The notes beneath the pieces were generated by a model that saw only the letters and a program-made list of their open reading frames with translations, did not search any database and was not told the DNA's origin. The position numbers and the translations under genes were made by a program. From Bacilli bacterium (GTDB lineage: Bacteria; Bacillota_I; Bacilli_A; RF39; UBA660): 6,770 bases of DNA. The stretch spans positions 1-6,770 of the forward strand of contig JAFZPS010000038.1 in NCBI GenBank assembly GCA_017550205.1, written 5' to 3'. Positions 5,568 to 6,770 of the stretch are shown here, piece by piece; within the stretch, counting starts at the first letter, position 1, and each line of letters starts with the position of its first letter.

Positions 5568-5576
5568 ATTATATCA
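5568..5576 (-). promoter_or_regulatory. Extended -10 promoter of the GT4 gene
   Basis: Minus-strand TGATATAAT (TGn plus a perfect TATAAT), 19 bases before the ATG at 5548. No good -35. A start near 5561 gives a leader of about 13 bases and rules out the upstream ATG at 5584. Confidence 0.55.
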
Positions 5577-5599
5577 TAATTCATGTATTGAAATAAAAG

Positions 5600-5629
5600 A
5601 AAAAAATACTAAATAATTAGTATCTTTTT
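5600..5629 (-). terminator. Rho-independent terminator of the 119-residue gene
   Basis: Minus-strand stem ATACTAA (5623-5617) and TTAGTAT (5612-5606) with a 4-base loop, extended by a G-U wobble and A-U pairs, ending in a run of seven T. It starts at the stop codon of the 119-residue gene. Confidence 0.8.
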
Positions 5630-5987
5630 AATCATAGTGACTAAAAAATTGTCTATTCACCAATTGGAATTTTTTTTGATATTGTTTATATTTTACAAAT
5701 TCTATAGTTGTTTGTTCATAAGCCTTAACCATATTTAAACCATGCTCTGGAAAATGCATATAAAACTTAATTCTAACTTCATCTGGTAAAGAATAGTGTT
5801 CTAAATCTTTTAGTTCTTCTTTTGTCATAAATCTTTCTTCTAATGTTGGTACATAAGCATTAAAAAAATCACGAATCCATACTAATTTTTCATCTAGAGA
5901 TTTCATATTCTTTTCTTCAAATTTTTTTCTAGCTATTGCTAATTCTGAATCAATTAGTTTCATATCTTCTTCAGTTATTACTTTCAT
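5628..5987 (-). CDS. Unrecognised 119-residue acidic/helical protein
   Basis: I do not recognise this protein. The ATG at 5987 follows GGAGG with a 6-base all-T spacer and a good promoter; the frame stays open further upstream but into the small RNA, so the longer reading is rejected. It is hydrophilic, rich in Lys, Glu, Phe and Tyr, with no signal peptide or membrane span, and is predicted mainly helical: residues 5-37 form a charged helix (EEDMKLIDSELAIARKKFEE) and 85-110 a second. Conserved-looking pieces are WIRDFFNAYVPTLEERFMTK (37-56) and FYMHFPEHGLNMVKAYEQ (75-92), the latter with aromatic and His residues that could be functional. It is probably cytoplasmic. It lies immediately downstream of the small RNA on the same strand but has its own promoter and terminator. 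Confidence 0.75.
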   Translation of the reverse strand: MKVITEEDMKLIDSELAIARKKFEEKNMKSLDEKLVWIRDFFNAYVPTLEERFMTKEELKDLEHYSLPDEVRIKFYMHFPEHGLNMVKAYEQTTIEFVKYKQYQKKFQLVNRQFFSHYD

Positions 5988-6012
5988 AAAAAACCTCCAC
6001 AAGTTATTAATT

Positions 6013-6040
6013 ATTATACAACATATACATAAAATATCAA
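6013..6040 (-). promoter_or_regulatory. SigA-type promoter of the 119-residue gene
   Basis: Minus-strand -35 TTGATA (6040-6035), 16-base spacer, perfect -10 TATAAT (6018-6013). It lies just after the T-tract of the small-RNA terminator and 25 bases before the ATG at 5987. Confidence 0.75.
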
Positions 6041-6045
6041 TACAT

Positions 6046-6074
6046 AAAAAAAGTGATAGGCCTTGCGGCCTATC
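6046..6074 (-). terminator. GC-rich Rho-independent terminator of the small RNA
   Basis: An 8-bp stem with a GGCC core closed by a GCAA (GNRA-type) tetraloop, three unpaired bases, then seven T on the minus strand. It is the only GC-rich terminator in the window; the others have A/T-rich stems. Confidence 0.9.
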
Positions 6075-6147
6075 CAGGGGGTTCGGTTGAATATACTCTA
6101 ACACTTAGACCGTTAGAGAATATCAGGCGTGATATGTACCACGCATC
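6046..6147 (-). ncRNA. Compact structured small RNA, ~100 nt, family not recognised
   Basis: A free-standing small RNA gene is inferred from a promoter (6151-6179), three hairpins and a strong terminator, without a plausible protein. Hairpin 1 pairs GCGUGGU (6144-6138) with AUCACGC (6133-6127) around loop ACAU. Hairpin 2 pairs CUCUAAC (6118-6112) with GUUAGAG (6102-6096) around loop GGUCUAAGU, and a U-U mismatch plus four A-U pairs extend its base. A single-stranded C-rich linker CAACCGAACCCCCU (6089-6076) follows. Hairpin 3 pairs GAUAGGCC (6074-6067) with GGCCUAUC (6062-6055) around a GCAA tetraloop and ends CAC plus seven U, the terminator. The linker ACCG could pair with CGGU at the hairpin 2 loop as a pseudoknot. 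It is much richer in G+C than its surroundings, as structured RNAs are in AT-rich genomes. It does not match the SRP RNA, 6S, tmRNA or common riboswitch motifs I know. A cis leader of the downstream gene is possible but less likely, because that gene has its own promoter. Confidence 0.72.
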
Positions 6148-6150
6148 TTA

Positions 6151-6179
6151 ATAATATATGATAATTTATAAAAAGTCAA
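6151..6179 (-). promoter_or_regulatory. Promoter of the small RNA
   Basis: Minus-strand -35 TTGACT (6179-6174), exactly 17 bases, -10 TATTAT (6156-6151). The predicted start is about 6144-6147, directly at the base of hairpin 1. The -35 is in the loop of a 9-bp inverted repeat (6161-6169 with 6189-6197). Confidence 0.72.
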
Positions 6180-6199
6180 TTGCTTTAGATAAATTATTT

Positions 6200-6770
6200 T
6201 TAGTTTACACTAGTGATAGAATCTATTAAAATCTTCTTTAATTCATCACTATCAGTATCTTTATTTTCTAAGTATTCCTTAGAATCTTTTTTAGCTTGAA
6301 GTAGTATTTTATAGTCATTCTTAATAGAAGCTATCTTAAATGCCATATCACCACTTTGTTTAGTACCAAATAAGTCTCCGTGACCCCTTAATTTAAAGTC
6401 TTCTTCAGAAATAACGAATCCATCGTCTTCTCTTTCCATTATCTTTAAACGTTCTGTATCACTATCACTTATTAAGATACATTGACTCTTAGAAGTACCT
6501 CTACCAACACGTCCCCTTAATTGGTGTAATGTAGAAAGTCCAAATCTATCAGCATCAAATATTACCATAGTAGTTGCGTTAGGAACGTCTACCCCTACTT
6601 CTACTACTGTTGTGGAAATTAATATTTGAACTTCATTCTTTTTAAATTGATCCATAATCATGTCTTTAGCACCACTTGCCATTTTACCATGAACTATATC
6701 TATTTTATATTTATCTTTGAAAGCTAATTTCATTTGATCTTTTAACTCATTAACTGTAGTTAAATCACTA
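6200..6770 (-). CDS. recG: ATP-dependent DNA helicase RecG, C-terminal part (cut by right edge)
   Basis: RecG is a superfamily 2 DNA translocase that remodels stalled replication forks and branch-migrates Holliday junctions. The last 189 codons are present and open to the window edge. Visible landmarks are helicase motif IV/IVa surroundings (IVHGKMASGAKDMIMDQF), motif V (STTVVEVGVDVPNA), motif VI (HQLRGRVGRG) and the RecG-specific TRG translocation segment FKLRGHGDLFGTKQSG. In the last, a His replaces the Pro found in the usual LRGPG; this could be a lineage feature. The C-terminal helices end about where expected for the family. There is no clear U-rich terminator directly after the stop; an AT-rich 9-bp inverted repeat at 6161-6197 without a T-tract is the only candidate. 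In many Bacillota recG follows the fakA/asp23 region, which would be off the right edge. Confidence 0.95.
   Translation of the reverse strand, partial: SDLTTVNELKDQMKLAFKDKYKIDIVHGKMASGAKDMIMDQFKKNEVQILISTTVVEVGVDVPNATTMVIFDADRFGLSTLHQLRGRVGRGTSKSQCILISDSDTERLKIMEREDDGFVISEEDFKLRGHGDLFGTKQSGDMAFKIASIKNDYKILLQAKKDSKEYLENKDTDSDELKKILIDSITSVN

Noticed and set aside
5988..6104. N-terminal extension of the 119-residue gene to an ATG at 6104
   Set aside because: It would translate through the small RNA terminator and the TTGATA/TATAAT promoter, has no ribosome site, and the ATG at 5987 has GGAGG at ideal spacing.
6123..6146. A seven-codon reading frame (ATG ... TGA) at the 5' end of the small RNA
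   Set aside because: It has no ribosome site, coincides with hairpin 1 and would be the only UGA-ended gene in the window. Most likely chance.
6046..6147. Small RNA as SRP RNA (4.5S) or 6S RNA
   Set aside because: The conserved SRP loop core (GGAAG with AGCAG) is absent, and 6S RNA is longer with one long bulged helix. Neither fits three short separate hairpins.

Overview
The window is a strongly AT-rich stretch of bacterial chromosome. It has canonical Shine-Dalgarno sites (AAAGGAGG, GGAGG, AGAGGTG), TATAAT-type promoters, Rho-independent terminators and a CIRCE heat-shock operator. All Trp codons are TGG, so the standard bacterial code applies. This points to a low-GC Bacillota or Mollicutes-related Bacilli lineage, possibly an uncultured gut-type organism. 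That assignment is inference from composition and gene style, not from a marker gene search.

Layout from left to right. The 5' part of rluD (minus, cut by the left edge) is followed by an unrecognised membrane-anchored protein with paired cysteines (minus). Next come a small heat-shock protein gene (minus) under a CIRCE operator and a short HExxH metallopeptidase-like gene resembling a stripped-down M3 oligopeptidase (minus). Divergent from the peptidase is an orphan 139-residue gene (plus). It converges on a DUF5684-type membrane protein (minus), which is itself divergent from a GNAT acetyltransferase (plus). The acetyltransferase converges on, and overlaps by 4 bases, a GT4 glycosyltransferase (minus). 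Then come an unrecognised 119-residue gene (minus), a compact structured small RNA with its own promoter and terminator (minus), and the 3' end of recG (minus, cut by the right edge).

Almost every gene looks monocistronic, with its own promoter and terminator, and several terminator T-tracts run directly into the next gene's extended -10 box. The genes do not form one pathway. They are housekeeping functions (rRNA pseudouridylation, fork rescue), stress response (Hsp20 under HrcA), envelope functions (GT4, DUF5684, the anchored Cys-pair protein) and orphans. No stretch over 300 bases lacks a gene. The longest gaps are 5988-6199, which holds the small RNA and two promoters, and 1761-1913, which holds the hsp20 leader, promoter, CIRCE and a terminator. 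No insertion sequence, CRISPR array, tRNA or rRNA gene was seen.

The best candidates for something new are the ~100-nt small RNA at about 6046-6147 and the minimal M3-like peptidase at 1914-2684.
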